This document shows positions 34,382 to 48,095 of a stretch of DNA of 64,000 nt, in pieces (the stretch's first letter is position 1; every line of letters begins with the position of its first letter). The notes under the pieces were generated by a model. That model was not told the DNA's origin. It was given only the letters and a program-made list of their open reading frames with translations, and did not search any database. A program made the translations under genes and the position numbers. This stretch comes from Gossypium raimondii (Eukaryota > Streptophyta > Magnoliopsida > Malvales > Malvaceae), in contig NC_068570.1 in the NCBI RefSeq assembly GCF_025698545.1, positions 59,415,924 through 59,479,923 on the forward strand. Direction: 5' to 3'.

Positions 34382-37141
34382 TGTAACACCCCTTAACCGT
34401 ATCCAACACCGGAATAGGGTACGAGGCATTACCAAAACACATACACTTGTAAACGTATTTAACCGAGTTATAAAATTTCATCAAAATTAAAACTTTCAAA
34501 ATAATTAACATGTTTCTATAACTTTTCACAATATATGCTCAAAATATTATAATCATAATAATTAGGGCCTGCGAGACCCGATACATACTCATGCAATTTA
34601 ATGCTTCATTTCCATTTCATTCAATTCGCAATTTCTCATGCTCATAATTTAAATCATATCACTAGAAATTTCCATTTAATTCACGTACAATTCAATGACA
34701 TCAAATTCAAAACTAATACGTATTTACCATTTAACTCAATGTTTATTGATTATACCATTCAATAACACATTTATGAAATTCTCAATTTAGCAATGAAAAT
34801 ATCACTTTAGTTTGAATAACAACATCGTCCTGATACAAATACACTGCCACTTATCCATTTACTTTAATTCTTTCGGGCCCATTTGTCACTTACCATCCTT
34901 AATCAAATTAGGGAACGGTCACGGAAAATTGAGTACTTCACTTTCACTTTGCCATAGTATAACTATGGTCTTACGTATGATCACTTATCACTTGTCCCTG
35001 ATCAGATAAGTGTAGCCACCTATCACTTTGTTTCTTGATCAGATAAGTGTAGCCACTTATCACTTTGTTTCTTGATCAGATAAGTGTAGCCACTTATCAC
35101 TTTGTTTCTTGATCAGATAAGTGTAGCCACTTATCACTTTGTCACTTGATCAGAAGTACTCAAATCCGGCGTTCCGCTCAATTTGATCATTTATTCATAT
35201 ATCAGGCTTACCAACATGTGTTAATTCATAAACCATTCATGGTATTATTTCATGCCAAATCATATACTGAATATACCATACACATACTATGAAACTTTAT
35301 TTTCACACATGAGCTTAAACCATGACCAATAATGCACAAAAATAAGCATCATTCATATTTCATCGTTTATGAGTTATAATCAAACATATGACCATTTATA
35401 CACGAATCATTCATATATTTCCCAATTTTCCTCCTCCTCCTCTCCATTCCACATCCTTAATGTGTATAACACACTTAAACAACATTAACCATAATTTCAA
35501 TATTCACTAACATGTATATTCAAAGCTGTTTATCCGAGTCAGAGTCACTAAATTATTTTTATCCGGAGCTGCAGAGCTCCAAATTAAGATCCGATAATTT
35601 TCCTGAAACTAGACTCACATATCTTCATACCATAAAATTTTCATAATTTTGGTTCAGCCAAATAGTACAGTTTATTCTTTAAAGTTTCCCTGTTTCGCTG
35701 TCTGACAGTTCCGACCACTCTTCACTAAAATTAATTATCTCATTGTACAGAATTCGGATGATGTTTTAGCTTGTTTCTTCTAAAATAGACTCGTTAAGAA
35801 TTCTAACCATATAAACTATAACTCATAATCATTTTTTACAATTTTAATGATTTTCCAAAGTCAGAACAGGGAACCTGAATTCATTCTGACCTTGTCTCAC
35901 AAAATCTATTATATCTCATGATTTACAATTCCATTGCTTACATCATTTCTTTTATAAGAAACTAGACTCAATAAGCTTTAGTTTCATATTTTATTCATCC
36001 TCTAATTCAATCTCTACAATTTTGGTGATTTTTCAAAGTTACACTACTGCTGCTGTCCAAAACTGCTTTAGTGCAAAATGTTGATTTCCATTTTGCCCCA
36101 AATTTCACAGTTTATACAATTCGGTCCTTTCTCAATTAACCCATCAATTAATCTAATTTTCTCAATTAGTACTTTACTAGACATTATAAGTTGTTACACA
36201 ACTATTGAAATTCAGAATTTCCACATATAACTCTATCTTCAAACTCTTTTACTATTAGGTCCCAAACATTCACTTTCTATTCAATTCTTTCAATAAAATC
36301 AGCATATGAACAATTTAAAGCTCTAATTTCATGCTAAATCATCATATACTTCCAGCACATATTCATATCAACTTTCAACTTCTTTCATAAAATCAAAACT
36401 AATTAATTTAACAAGTGGGCCTAGTTGTAAAAGTCATAAAAATACAAAATTTCAAGAAATAGTCAAGAATTGAACTTACTTGTAATAAAATATGAAGAAC
36501 CAGCTTGAAGAAGCCCTTCCATGGTGTTTTAGCTGATGAGAATTCAGAAAATGAAGAGAAATCTAGATAATTCCACTTGGGTCCTAACTTTATTAAGCAA
36601 ATTTTGCAATTTTCCAATTTTGCCCTTAATTCTCCTTACTTTCTTGCTGATTTCATGCCTCTGCCGTCCAGCCCAAATAGACCTTGGGTCTATTTGTCTT
36701 TAAACCCTCTTCCTTTTATCATTTAAGCTATTTAATCATTTCCCAAAATTTTGCATTTGTTACAATTTAGTCCTTTTGTTCAATTAATTATCGAACTTTA
36801 AAATTTCTTAACGAAACTTTAATACTAACTTTTAACACTCCATAAATATTTATAAAAATATTTATGGCTCAGTTTAAAATCCCGAGGTCTTGATACCTCA
36901 TTTCGATTCTAATTATTTTAATATTTATTTCTAGTGCACTATTCACTATTTCAAAACTTTTCCTAACTTCATATTTAACTTATACTTACTAAATTAATAA
37001 TATTTTCTACCCATTTGTCGAATTTAGTGATCTCGAATCACCGTTCCGACACCTCTGAAAATTCAAGCCATTACATTTTTTTTTCGTCGGTTTGTGGTCC
37101 CGAAACCCTTTGTTCGACTAAGCCTAAATCGGGCTATTACA
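34382..37141 (-). repeat. LTR copy A (3' LTR), complete, 2760 bp
   Basis: Bounded by TG...CA (TGTAACACC / GGCTATTACA). It contains four 37-bp tandem units (35000-35147). It aligns base-for-base with copy C except mainly for shorter homopolymers, implying a very young insertion or sequence error. A 69-codon frame (36408-36617, -) occurs identically in copy C and is most likely chance. Confidence 0.85.
35000..35147. repeat. Four 37-bp tandem units in LTR A
   Basis: GATCAGATAAGTGTAGCCAC starts at 35000, 35037, 35074 and 35111, and a partial unit begins at 35148. Each unit carries AAGTG...CACTT palindromic words. The same array is in copy C at 43173-43319 and, eroded, in copy B at ~40838-40975. 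Confidence 0.85.
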
Positions 37142-40100
37142 ACTCTCCCCCTTTAGGGATTTTCGTCCCGAAAATCTTACCAGATGGTAGGTTAATGATT
37201 TACTTCCACAGTATATTTCAAATTCACACATGATTTTGGATTTTCATATCTTTTGAGATAATCACATAGATTCATAAGAAAATCGGGATAGCGATATTTC
37301 AAACATCTGAAGCTACACAAAGTATCGAAAATTACAATCCATATAGAATGATATCCATTTTGATAATCTGAGTAGTTTTCGAACTATCAAATATTTCTCT
37401 CTTTTATATTGTCCTCATTTTCTAATTCATTCACTTTTCCGACCACATTATTATTCTCCGTACACGAACTTACGTAACACTACACTGTAAGCTTATTCAA
37501 CCAAAATCTCACAAATTTCATTGTAACATTTTACTAATATGGGGTGAGTGTAGTAAAGCCTCAAATTTATCTTACACATAAATCGCATAACACATACCAT
37601 CACAAATAGCCAATTCATTACTAAGTTCACATTCTCAAAGCATTTAATAAACATTTGCTTTTAATCACTTTTGTTCTCAACACAAAATTCTAACTCAAAT
37701 CACTAATTCACAATCAAAATTTCTATATAGCATCATAATCCAAATATCATAACTCATATGCTTGTATAATTATAACATTCATCAATAAAAAAAATGTTTT
37801 ATTCTTTGATCCATACCTTTATGAGTTTCAACTCATAATCTATACATTTTCACTCAAACATTTTAGTATTTATTTCTATACTATTAGAATTAACTCAGGT
37901 TGAAAAACATATCTGTCTCATCAAGATAATTTTAGTCATAGAACAATCTTGATAAGGGGTGATGGTGAAGTCATAAATCTTTCAACTTGCTCTCATAGAT
38001 ACATATATATATATGATTTTGTATTCATCATCAATGTAATACCATCATAACCACGTAATTCATTCCAAGCAAATTAACACATCTATTTATTACAAATGTT
38101 TTCATCACTCACAATTTCACACAACAATTTACTTACTCAAGCTCAATGTTAATATCTAATTAAATTCCAATACTTGGCTTCTATTTTACTTACCGACATT
38201 TGCCAAATTAGAGAACGTCTTACGAATTGAGTACTTCGTTTTCTCGATGCCATAGTCCAACTATGGTCTTACACGTAATCACAAATCACATACCGATGCC
38301 ATAGCCCACTATGGTCTTACGAAATCACATATCACTTACGATGCCATAGCCCACTATGGTCTTACACGAATCACATATCACTTACCGATGCCATAGCCCA
38401 CTATGGTCTTACGGAATCACATAATCACATGTTCACATGTTGCCATGGTCAAACCATGGTCTTTTCAAATCAATTCATCACATATCAACGAGCGAAAGTA
38501 CTCATTCCTGCGTTCTACTCAATTTGACTTCCAATTCAATTTTTCATACTATTATAATATTCATGGTTTAGACATAAAACAAAATATCTTATTATCTTTA
38601 ATTTAACAATTAAACATAAGATTCTATCATATGAACATACTAATTCCACTTATTCAAGCGGATGTACATACACACGTTCCATTTATTTAAGTAAATTTGC
38701 TTATCATATTCACTTAATCAAATATGTTGAGCACATAGCATTATATAATCACCAACATACTTGGATGAGCTTATCACAACATAAACTTTTTTTTTAACTT
38801 ATAGTCATCTCTTTTCATACATGAACACATCCATATCATAAATTTTTATACTTACCTTTCCAAATTCCAACATAACGTGAGCATATTTCATTTATCTCAA
38901 TATCATTTTTAGCATTATCGAAAATAGCTCGATTGAAAATCATCTCACAAAACTATATCTATATTTATTCATTTAATATTCAATAAAAGGAACAATATTG
39001 CTTTTAAAATTTTAATCATTTCAATTCTTGTTTCATTCTTTATGAACTGCAAGCTTTAGTCAATTTATTCATCTTATCAATTCACATTTTGGTTTTCATT
39101 ACCACTTCAATTTTTCAAATTATTCTTTTGCCCAAATTCTTAAATTCGCTTCCAATTAACTCTATCTAATTTTATATAGTCAACATTATTTTATCAACTA
39201 TAAATCAGAATCACATTAACTCTATCTCAAATCTTATATAGTCCAACATTCATCATTCAATTCTTTCATAAAATCAAATAAAATTTAAAGGCTATTTATA
39301 AAAAAATCAGAATATCAAAATATCTTAATAAATAATATTAAAAGCCTTAAGTTTAAATAAAATCAAAAGAGAATTGAATTACTTGTAATTATAAGAAATT
39401 TGAAGCCTCCATGTTTTGCTATATTAAAAATGAGAAATCTTATCCACTGGCTAACTTAGCATTGATTTCCATTCCTATTCTACTTTTTATTTCAAATTTG
39501 CATTAAACTGTCTTGTTTACTTTCCTTTAAATTTAAATTTAATCATTTCCCAAAATATTTTAAAATTTAGCTGTTAAAATCGCTTAAATTTTTAAATTTA
39601 ATTATTTTCACTATAATATTAAAAATTTTGCTATTAATTACTAGTCTTATACTATTATTTACATTTTAATTTATTTATCACTCACTCAAAATTCAACTAT
39701 TATTTTCTAATTATATTTACCTTGTCGATAGCAATCGCTCAACTCAAATTACCTATTTTTTCGTGTGGTCAATTTCCAATAATGCATTAAATGTTCTGTT
39801 TTTACAAAATCGAGAATATTTCTTTCAATCAAATTTATTAAATCTTTGATAACATATTAAAATGATTTTTAATAATATACTAAATCTTTATTATTATAAA
39901 TTTATAATCTATTACATCATTCACATTTACTTACATGGGTAAACTAATATACAAAATTACAATTATAATACATTTTATTTAAATTATTACTTTTTATTTA
40001 CACAAATTCATACTATATAATTAAAACATTTAATTTTTAAAACAAATTCTAATCTAAATACATTCATAAATTTTATTAATCCAATTTATTACTATTTAAT

Positions 40101-40790
40101 TTATATAATAAATTTTTTTTATAATTAAGTTACTATTAAATTTTATTAATTATTATAGTAAAGTGAAAAAATTCATATATTTAGTTAAAATTTTAGTAAT
40201 GACAAACAAACTATTCTTCCAAATACTTTTTATATTGTTCACATAACATTCAACATATTTTCACAATCAATTTTAAATTTATCATTTCATTACTACATTC
40301 AATATTAATTATAATTCATTGTAATTATATACATTGAATGCAGTCTCATATATTCCAGTAAATCCCCAGTACATCGCTGTACGATTATCCCCAGTCATAT
40401 TCGTAACTGTTTAATAAAATTTTTATTATAATAATATTTTACTTAAAAAATTTTTATTAATAAAATATATCTTAGTCTTTTATAATTTTTAAATACTATT
40501 ATCTACTAAAATTTTTTATATTTAAACAATTTCTCAATCAACTTTTAATTTGTAAATAAATGCAAACAATCTCGCAAAGCGGTGAACAACTAGAAAAAAC
40601 TAAACATAATGATCAAATTAATATAAATTCAAATAAATTAAATATACTTATTTATTAAATAAAATGACTTATTATTTAATATATCATTAATTAACTAAAC
40701 TTATATATAAAATAAAATTTCTTAATTTTACTCAATTTTATATTGAAATTTTTTAAAAGAATTCTTTTATTTGGCTTTCCTAAATGAAAT
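37142..40790. repeat. Internal segment with a diverged LTR-like block
   Basis: 37142-37200 holds the polypurine tract and a short pol remnant (minus strand). From ~37650 to ~39780 the sequence follows copy A in outline: 'gaattgagtacttcg', 'ccactatggtcttac', 'agtactcattcctgcgttct', 'gaattgaattacttgtaat', 'catttcccaaaat'. It is strongly diverged, so it is an older or different-subfamily LTR in the same orientation. 38246-38435 is a tandem array of 45-49 bp units (GATGCCATAGCCCACTATGG). 39800-40790 is extremely AT-rich with no recognisable content. Confidence 0.6.
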
Positions 40791-40794
40791 TTTT

Positions 40795-42950
40795 TCATAG
40801 TATAACTAGTCTTACGATGATCACTTATCACTTGTCCCGATCGATAGTAGCCACCTATCACTTTGTTTTTGATCGATAGTGTCACTTATCACTTTGTTTT
40901 TGATCGATAAGTAGCCACTTATCACTTTGTTTCTTGATCGATAAGTGTAGCCACTTATCACTTTGTCACTTGATCGATACAAACGTCGCAATTTGATCAT
41001 TTATTCATATATCGCTTACCAACATGTGTTAATTCATAAACCATTCATGGTATTATTTCATGCCAAATCATATCTGAATACATACTTATGAAACTTATTT
41101 TCACATGAGCTTAAACCATGACCAATAATGCAAAATAAGCATCATTCATATTTCATCGTTTGAGTTATAATCAAACATATGACCATTTATACGAATCATT
41201 CATATATTTCCCAATTTTCTCCTCCTCTCCATTCCACATCCTTAATGTATAACACTAAACAACATTAACCATAATTTCAATATTCACTAACATGTATATT
41301 CAAAGCTGTTTATCCGAGTCAGTCACTAAATTATTTTATCCGGCTGCAGAGCTCCAAATTAAGATCCGATAATTTTCCTGAAACTAGACTCACATATCTT
41401 CATACCATAAAATTTTCATAATTTGGTTCAGCCAAATAGTACAGTTTATTCTTTAAAGTTTCCTGTTTCGCTGTCTGACAGTTCCGACCCTCTTCACTAA
41501 AATTAATTATCTCATTGTACAATTCGGATGATGTTTTAGCTTGTTTCTTCTAAATAGACTCGTTAAGAATTCTAACCATATAAACTATAACTCATAATCA
41601 TTTTTTACAATTTTAATGATTTTCCAAAGTCAGAAAGGACGAATTCATTCTGACCTTGTCTCACAAAATCTATTATATCTCATGATTTACAATTCCATTG
41701 CTTACATCATTTCTTTTATAAAACTAGACTCAATAAGCTTTAGTTTCATATTTTATTCATCCTCTAATTCAATCTCTACAATTTTGGTGATTTCAAAGTT
41801 ACACTACTGCTGCAAAACTGCTTTAGTGCAAAATGTTGATTTCATTTGCCCCAAATTTCAGTTTATACAATTGTCCTTTCAATTAACCCATCAATTAATC
41901 TAATTTTCTCAATTAGTACTTTACTAGACATTATAAGTTGTTACACAACTATTGAAATTCAAATTTCCACATATAACTCTATCTTCAAACTCTTTTTATT
42001 AGGTCCCAAACATTCACTTTCTATTCAATTCTTTCAATAAAATCAGCATATGAACAATTTAAAGCTCTAATTTCATGCTAAATCATCATATACTTCCAGC
42101 ACATATTCATATCAACTTTCAACTTCTTTCATAAAATCAAAACTAATTAATTTAACAAGGGCTAGTTGTAAAAGTCATAAATAAAATTTCAAGAAATAGT
42201 CAAATTGAACTTACTTGTAATAAATATGAAGAACCAGCTTAGAAGCCCTTCCATGGTGTTTTAGCTGATGAGAATTCAGAAAATGAAGAATCTAGATAAT
42301 TCCACTTGGGTCCTAACTTTATTAAGCAAATTTTGCAATTTCAATTTTGCCTTAATTCTCCTTACTTTCTTGCTGATTTCATGCCTCTGTGCAGCCCAAT
42401 CTGGTCTTTTTTTACCTTTCTTTATTTAAGCTATTTAAATTCCAAAATTTTGCATTGTTACAATTTAGTCCTTTGTTCAATTAATTATCGACTTTAAAAT
42501 TTCTTAAAACTTTAATACTATTTAACACTCATAAATATTTATAAATATTATGGCTCAGTTAATCCCGGTCTTGATACCTCATTTGATTCTAATTATTTTA
42601 ATATTTATTTCTAGTGCACTATTCACTATTTCAAAACTTTTCCTAACTTCATATTTAACTATACTTACTAAATTAATAATATTTTCTACCCATTTGTCGA
42701 ATTTAGTGATCTCGAATCACCTCACACCAAAATTACATTACATTTTTTTTTCGGTTGTGGTCCAAACTTTTTAAGCAATCGGCTATTACAACTCCCTTAG
42801 TTTTCCAAATCTTACATGTAGTAAGATTTATAATTTTCAATTTGATTTGGTTTATCTTTATATAAAATCATAAAAAATGTAGCAATTAATCATACAAAAG
42901 TATGAAAATTAATCAATAGAATGATACCATTTTGTAAGTAGTTTCGTTAT
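40795..42950. repeat. LTR copy B: deletion-riddled LTR plus start of internal region
   Basis: Follows copy A from its offset ~575 through the terminal CGGCTATTACA (~42780), then the eroded polypurine tract and ~150 bp of internal sequence. Differences from A are nearly all losses of 1-10 bases, often in homopolymers or dinucleotide repeats (e.g. 'cacacatgagc' to 'cacatgagc', 'gctgctgtccaaaac' to 'gctgcaaaac'), with few substitutions. At ~42951 it switches abruptly to copy C. Confidence 0.7.
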
Positions 42951-45332
42951 GAAATTCTCAATTTAGCAATGAAAATATCACTTTAGTTTGAATAACAACA
43001 TCGTCCGATACAAATACACCGCCACTTATCCATTTACTTTAATTCTTTCGGGCCCATTTGTCACTTACCATCCTTAATCAAATTAGGAACGGTCACGGAA
43101 AATTGAGTACTTCACTTTCACTTTGCCATAGTATAACTATGGTCTTACGATGATCACTTATCACTTGTCCCCGATCGATAAGTGTAGCCACCTATCACTT
43201 TGTTTCTTGATCAGATAAGTGTAGCCACTTATCACTTTGTTTCTTGATCAGATAAGTGTAGCCACTTATCACTTTGTTTCTTGATCAGATAAGTGTAGCC
43301 ACTTATCACTTTGTCACTTGATCAGAAGTACTCAAATCCGGCGTTCCGCTCAATTTGATCATTTATTCATATATCAGGCTTACCAACATGTGTTAATTCA
43401 TAAACCATTCATGGTATTATTTCATGCCAAATCATATACTGAATATACCATACACACATACTATGAAACTTTATTTTCACACATGAGCTTAAACCATGAC
43501 CAATAATGCACAAAAATAAGCATCATTCATATTTCATCGTTTATGAGTTATAATCAAACATATGACCATTTATACACGAATCATTCATATATTTCCCAAT
43601 TTTCCTCCTCCTCCTCTCCATTCCACATCCTTAATGTGTATAACACACTTAAACAACATTAACCATAATTTCAATATTCACTAACATGTATATTCAAAGC
43701 TGTTTATCCGAGTCAGAGTCACTAAATTATTTTTATCCGGAGCTGCAGAGCTCCAAATTAAGATCCGATAATTTTCCCTGAAACTAGACTCACATATCTT
43801 CATACCATAAAATTTTCATAATTTTTGGTTCAGCCAAATAGTACAGTTTATTCTTTAAAGTTTCCCCTGTTTCGCTGTCTGACAGTTCCGACCACTCTTC
43901 ACTAAAAATTAATTATCTCATTGTACAGAATTCGGATGATGTTTTAGCTTGTTTCTTCTAAAAATAGACTCGTTAAGAATTCTAACCATATAAACTATAA
44001 CTCATAATCATTTTTTTACAATTTTTAATGATTTTCCAAAGTCAGAACAGGGGAACCCGAATTCATTCTGACCTTGTCTCACAAAATCTATTATATCTCA
44101 TGATTTACAATTCCATTGCTTACATCATTTCTTTTATAAGAAACTAGACTCAATAAGCTTTAGTTTCATATTTTATTCATCCTCTAATTCAATCTCTACA
44201 ATTTTTGGTGATTTTTCAAAGTTACACTACTGCTGCTGTCCAAAACTGCTTTAGTGCAAAATGTTGATTTCCATTTTGCCCCAAATTTCACAGTTTATAC
44301 AATTCGGTCCTTTCTCAATTAACCCATCAATTAATCTAATTTTCTCAATTAGTACTTTACTAGACATTATAAGTTGTTACACAACTATTGAAATTCAGAA
44401 TTTCCACATATAACTCTATCTTCAAACTCTTTTACTATTAGGTCCCAAACATTCACTTTCTATTCAATTCTTTCAATAAAATCAGCATATGAACAATTTA
44501 AAGCTCTAATTTCATGCTAAATCATCATATACTTCCAGCACATATTCATATCAACTTTCAACTTCTTTCATAAAATCAAAACTAATTAATTTAACAAGTG
44601 GGCCTAGTTGTAAAAGTCATAAAAATACAAAATTTCAAGAAATAGTCAAGAATTGAACTTACTTGTAATAAAATATGAAGAACCAGCTTGAAGAAGCCCT
44701 TCCATGGTGTTTTAGCTGATGAGAATTCAGAAAATGAAGAGAAATCTAGATAATTCCACTTGGGTCCTAACTTTATTAAGCAAATTTTGCAATTTTCCAA
44801 TTTTGCCCTTAATTCTCCTTACTTTCTTGCTGATTTCATGCCTCTGTTGTCCAGCCCAAATAGACCTTGGGTCTATTTGTCTTTTAAGCCCTCTTCCTTT
44901 TATCATTTAAGCTATTTAATCATTTCCCAAAATTTTGCATTTGTTACAATTTAGTCCTTTTTGTTCAATTAATTATCGGAACTTTAAAATTTCTTAACGA
45001 AACTTTAATACTAACTTTTTAACACTCCATAAATATTTATAAAAATATTTATGGCTCAGTTTAAAATCCCCGAGGTCTTGATACCTCATTTCGATTCTAA
45101 TTATTTTAATATTTATTTCTAGTGCACTATTCACTATTTCAAAACTTTTCCTAACTTCATATTTAACTTATACTTACTAAATTAATAATATTTTCTACCC
45201 ATTTGTCGAATTTAGTGATCTCGAATCACCGTTCCGACACCTCTGAAAATTCAAGCCATTACATTTTTTTTTTCGTCGGATTTGTGGTCCCGAAACCACT
45301 GTTCCGACTAAGCCTAAAATCGGGCTATTACA
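42951..45332 (-). repeat. LTR copy C (5' LTR), lacking its first ~394 bp
   Basis: Starts at the position equal to base 395 of copy A ('gaaattctcaatttagcaat') and runs to the outer terminus. It carries the 37-bp tandem array (43173-43319). Homopolymers are consistently one base longer than in copy A. The missing inner end removes the expected primer-binding site. Confidence 0.8.
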
Positions 45333-46134
45333 AATAGCTCAATCCATGAATAGGTCTAGTCTCGTACTATACGTAGGATATAGATTTAACCTGTGTTTTC
45401 TAATTTGATCATTTTCAGTTCTATACTTTTCGAATTTTAAAATTTCAAACCTAACTCAAAATAGTAGCAATTAAATCCATTAACTAAAATAATATGGTAT
45501 TTTGGTAAGTATTAAGTGAAAAATAGCAAGTTGATACGACATTATACGTGTAAGAATATGTTTGTCGCATAAGATTTTAGAATTAACGTAATTTTATTGA
45601 ACGAACTCAATGCCTACTATTTAAGTCATAATTGAAATTTCAAAATTAAAAAAAAAAGTACAAAGGTTAAAAATTATCAAATTAAAGTACAGGGACTAAC
45701 GAGGACTAATACCAAATTTCTGACCTAATTCTTAACACCTATAACATGTTAGGGGTTGCAATTAGATAGGTCCAAAATTCGAGTTTCACTTAAGGTATGA
45801 TGATGTACATTTTAAGATTATAATGTGTCATTACTAGATTTTTTTTTTTTAGATTTTACATAAAATCTTTTAAATTTTTAGATGATTACGTAGTAGTAAC
45901 AAAGAGTACAATATCAAAATGTCACGTTGTTATGCCTTAATAAAATCAAGGATCAAATTAAGAAAATTACCAAAATTTAAAACTAGTATGAATTAAAAAT
46001 CAATGGGTTAAATTTAAAATTTACCAAATTCGACTAAATATTACTTTACCCTTAAATAAAATAAAAATATTTGAATATTATAAAATTAGTCACAAATTTG
46101 GATGAAAATTGCACTTTGAATTTTTTAATGTAGA

Positions 46135-46670
46135 CTGCAAGTTACTAAATTATTAATAACTTTATATTTTAGTTACCGAATTTTAAAAATTTGTAAGATG
46201 GTCAATGAACTATTCAAAAATTTTCATTTAAGTTACTGGATTGTTAAAATCGCTGTTGTACGACATTCTCTGTTCGTACCGCCTACAGCAATCGAAAACT
46301 CTCATTCCTTTTTTTTTCCTACAGTTTAGCTTTTTTTTTTATGAAATAACTTTGAACATCACAAATTTGCAAACCAAAATGCAAACAACTTTCTCTCAAA
46401 TCTTCGACAATAATTATCATATCAACTTGGATCTAAGATATGTTCTTCTACTCATCGATGGGTATTGATCCATTGTACCAATTGTCAAATCATAGCTTGG
46501 AACTCACTAGCCGGACTTTCTTATATATATTTTTTAAAAAGAAGACTTAACAACTCAATAACTTAAATAAAAACTTTCGAATAATTCAGTGACCATTTTG
46601 TAACTTTTTAAAGTTGAGTTACTAAAACGTAAATTTATCAATAGTTTAGTGATCTCGTATACAATTTACC
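46135..46670. mobile_element. Foldback element with ~110-bp inverted arms
   Basis: The left arm (46138-46250: 'ggtcaatgaactattcaaaa', 'catttaagttactggattgtt') is the reverse complement of the right arm (46548-46668: 'aacaactcaataacttaaat', 'ttcagtgaccattttgtaac'). The single-stranded interior is ~300 bp. Copies are at ~17780-18270 and 63612-64000. Confidence 0.7.
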
Positions 46671-47284
46671 CTTTTTTTAATATAATTAAAATGTACTTCT
46701 GAATTTGAATTTTTTTATCAAATATTAGAAATTTTAATTAAAATGTCGGTGATTGAATCGTGTTATCCTATCTCTTACCTCTAATATTGTATGGAAAAAA
46801 TTAAGTAAAATGTTATTAAGAAAACAAAACACAAAGCATCAAAGTCAAAGAAAAACATGTTCATATGGGACTTAGAGGAAAGAAAATGCCAAAATTTTCA
46901 ATTAATGGAATCTTCATTTAATTATTGTTGTTATTATTAGGTCAAAATATGATATTGGTCCTTCTATTATGCTCGAGTTTGTAGTTTAGTCCATAAATTT
47001 TAATTTGATGATATTCCATGCTTATAATTAATCCAAATAGTTAGCAACGTTAACTATTTTGATTAAAATGTTTACACGGTATTAATTTATTACGTGAAAT
47101 ATTTTTTAAATGAATTTATTTCAACATTTTTATCGAATAATTAACATTATTAATTATTTGGACTAATTAATGACATTATTGAGAAATAAAACAAAATTGT
47201 ATGAATTAAGTTATAAAGACTAAATTTCAAAATTGACCATATTTATGTTTTTTAATCTCAAAACCCTAATCTAAAAATAGAATG

Positions 47285-47625
47285 TTAAATTATACTATTA
47301 GTCCCTATACATTGCAAAAGCTGTGCATTTAGTTATTGTATTTAATTTGATCAATTCTAGTCCATGTACTTTTGAATTTATCAAATTTAATCCCTATACT
47401 TTTAGAACTTTAAATAAAAGGTCAAAAGCGGTGCAAAACACATGATAATATGTTTGCCACATCGAATTTTGAAAATAACATAACTTAATGAAATTAATGT
47501 TATGGTTTGGTGATGATTGACATTTTAAAATTTAAAAAGTATAAAACTAACAAAATAAAAATGAAGTACAGTGATTAAATTCAGAATACTTGTAAAATAA
47601 GGGGGCTAATAGCAATTTTTAACCA
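47285..47625. mobile_element. Inverted-repeat MITE
   Basis: Left 'actattagtccctatacatt' and right 'aataagggggctaatagc' are complementary ends. The interior has 'aatttaatccctatactttt' facing 'aaaaagtataaaactaac'. No ORF. Confidence 0.5.
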
Positions 47626-47954
47626 AAAAAAAACATATTCTTTTCTAGAAATTTTCTCACCTAAGCACCCATGTCATCACCCCAACATTGAGACAAACAA
47701 ATAAATATATTTTATTGGTCCTTGTCTTAAACCCTAAATTCCATCCCTCCCTTTGAACAAATTACTCTTCAAGTCAATCTTATCTCATCATATACATATT
47801 AATATGCACACACATACATATGTATGTATATATATGAAAGTATAAAGGTGTATTATTTTTGTATATTTTGTAAAACCCAATATTAAATTTCATTGTATTT
47901 ATTGTATAACCACAATCATTGGGTATTTTAATTTTTAAGCAAAATTAATTTTTA

Positions 47955-48095
47955 TTGTTATTGATGCAGAAATACGTGAGTTCGAGTACGTTAAACGCGT
48001 TATCCTCCTATTTATTAATTGAGGAGGAACTATGGGTAATTCTAGGCATGTGTCAAAAAAGAGCGTACATGATTAGAACCTATAATGAGTTTTTG
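47955..48095 (+). mobile_element. SINE (family 1), 5'-truncated
   Basis: Shows the B-box side (GAGTTCGAGTACG, then GTTAAACGCGTTATCCTCC) and the body 'aggaactatgggtaattcta'. The A-box half is missing. Confidence 0.5.

Larger units (their letters stand above)
34377..45337 (-). mobile_element. LTR retrotransposon structure with perfect 5-bp target duplication
   Basis: The element proper is 34382-45332 and begins TGTAACACCCC and ends GGGCTATTACA. AATAG occurs exactly at both flanks (34377-34381, 45333-45337). Read on the minus strand, a polypurine tract AAAGGGGGAGAG (37144-37155) directly precedes the lower-coordinate LTR, so transcription runs right to left: the 5' LTR is at ~42951-45332 and the 3' LTR at 34382-37141. 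Just before the polypurine tract, a minus-strand frame reads NLPSGKIFGTKIPKGGEL and stops in the LTR. This resembles the pol C-terminus of plant Ty3/gypsy elements (from memory). No gag, protease, RT, RNase H or integrase is found. The copy is non-autonomous, deleted or mis-assembled. Confidence 0.85.

Noticed and set aside
35000-35147. Regular 37-bp repeats resembling a CRISPR array
   Set aside because: Repeats are directly adjacent with no unique spacers, inside an LTR of a plant genome, and recur in the sister LTR.
38246-38435. 45-49 bp repeats as a possible regulatory array
   Set aside because: They are the counterpart of the LTR tandem array in a diverged LTR block, not an independent feature.
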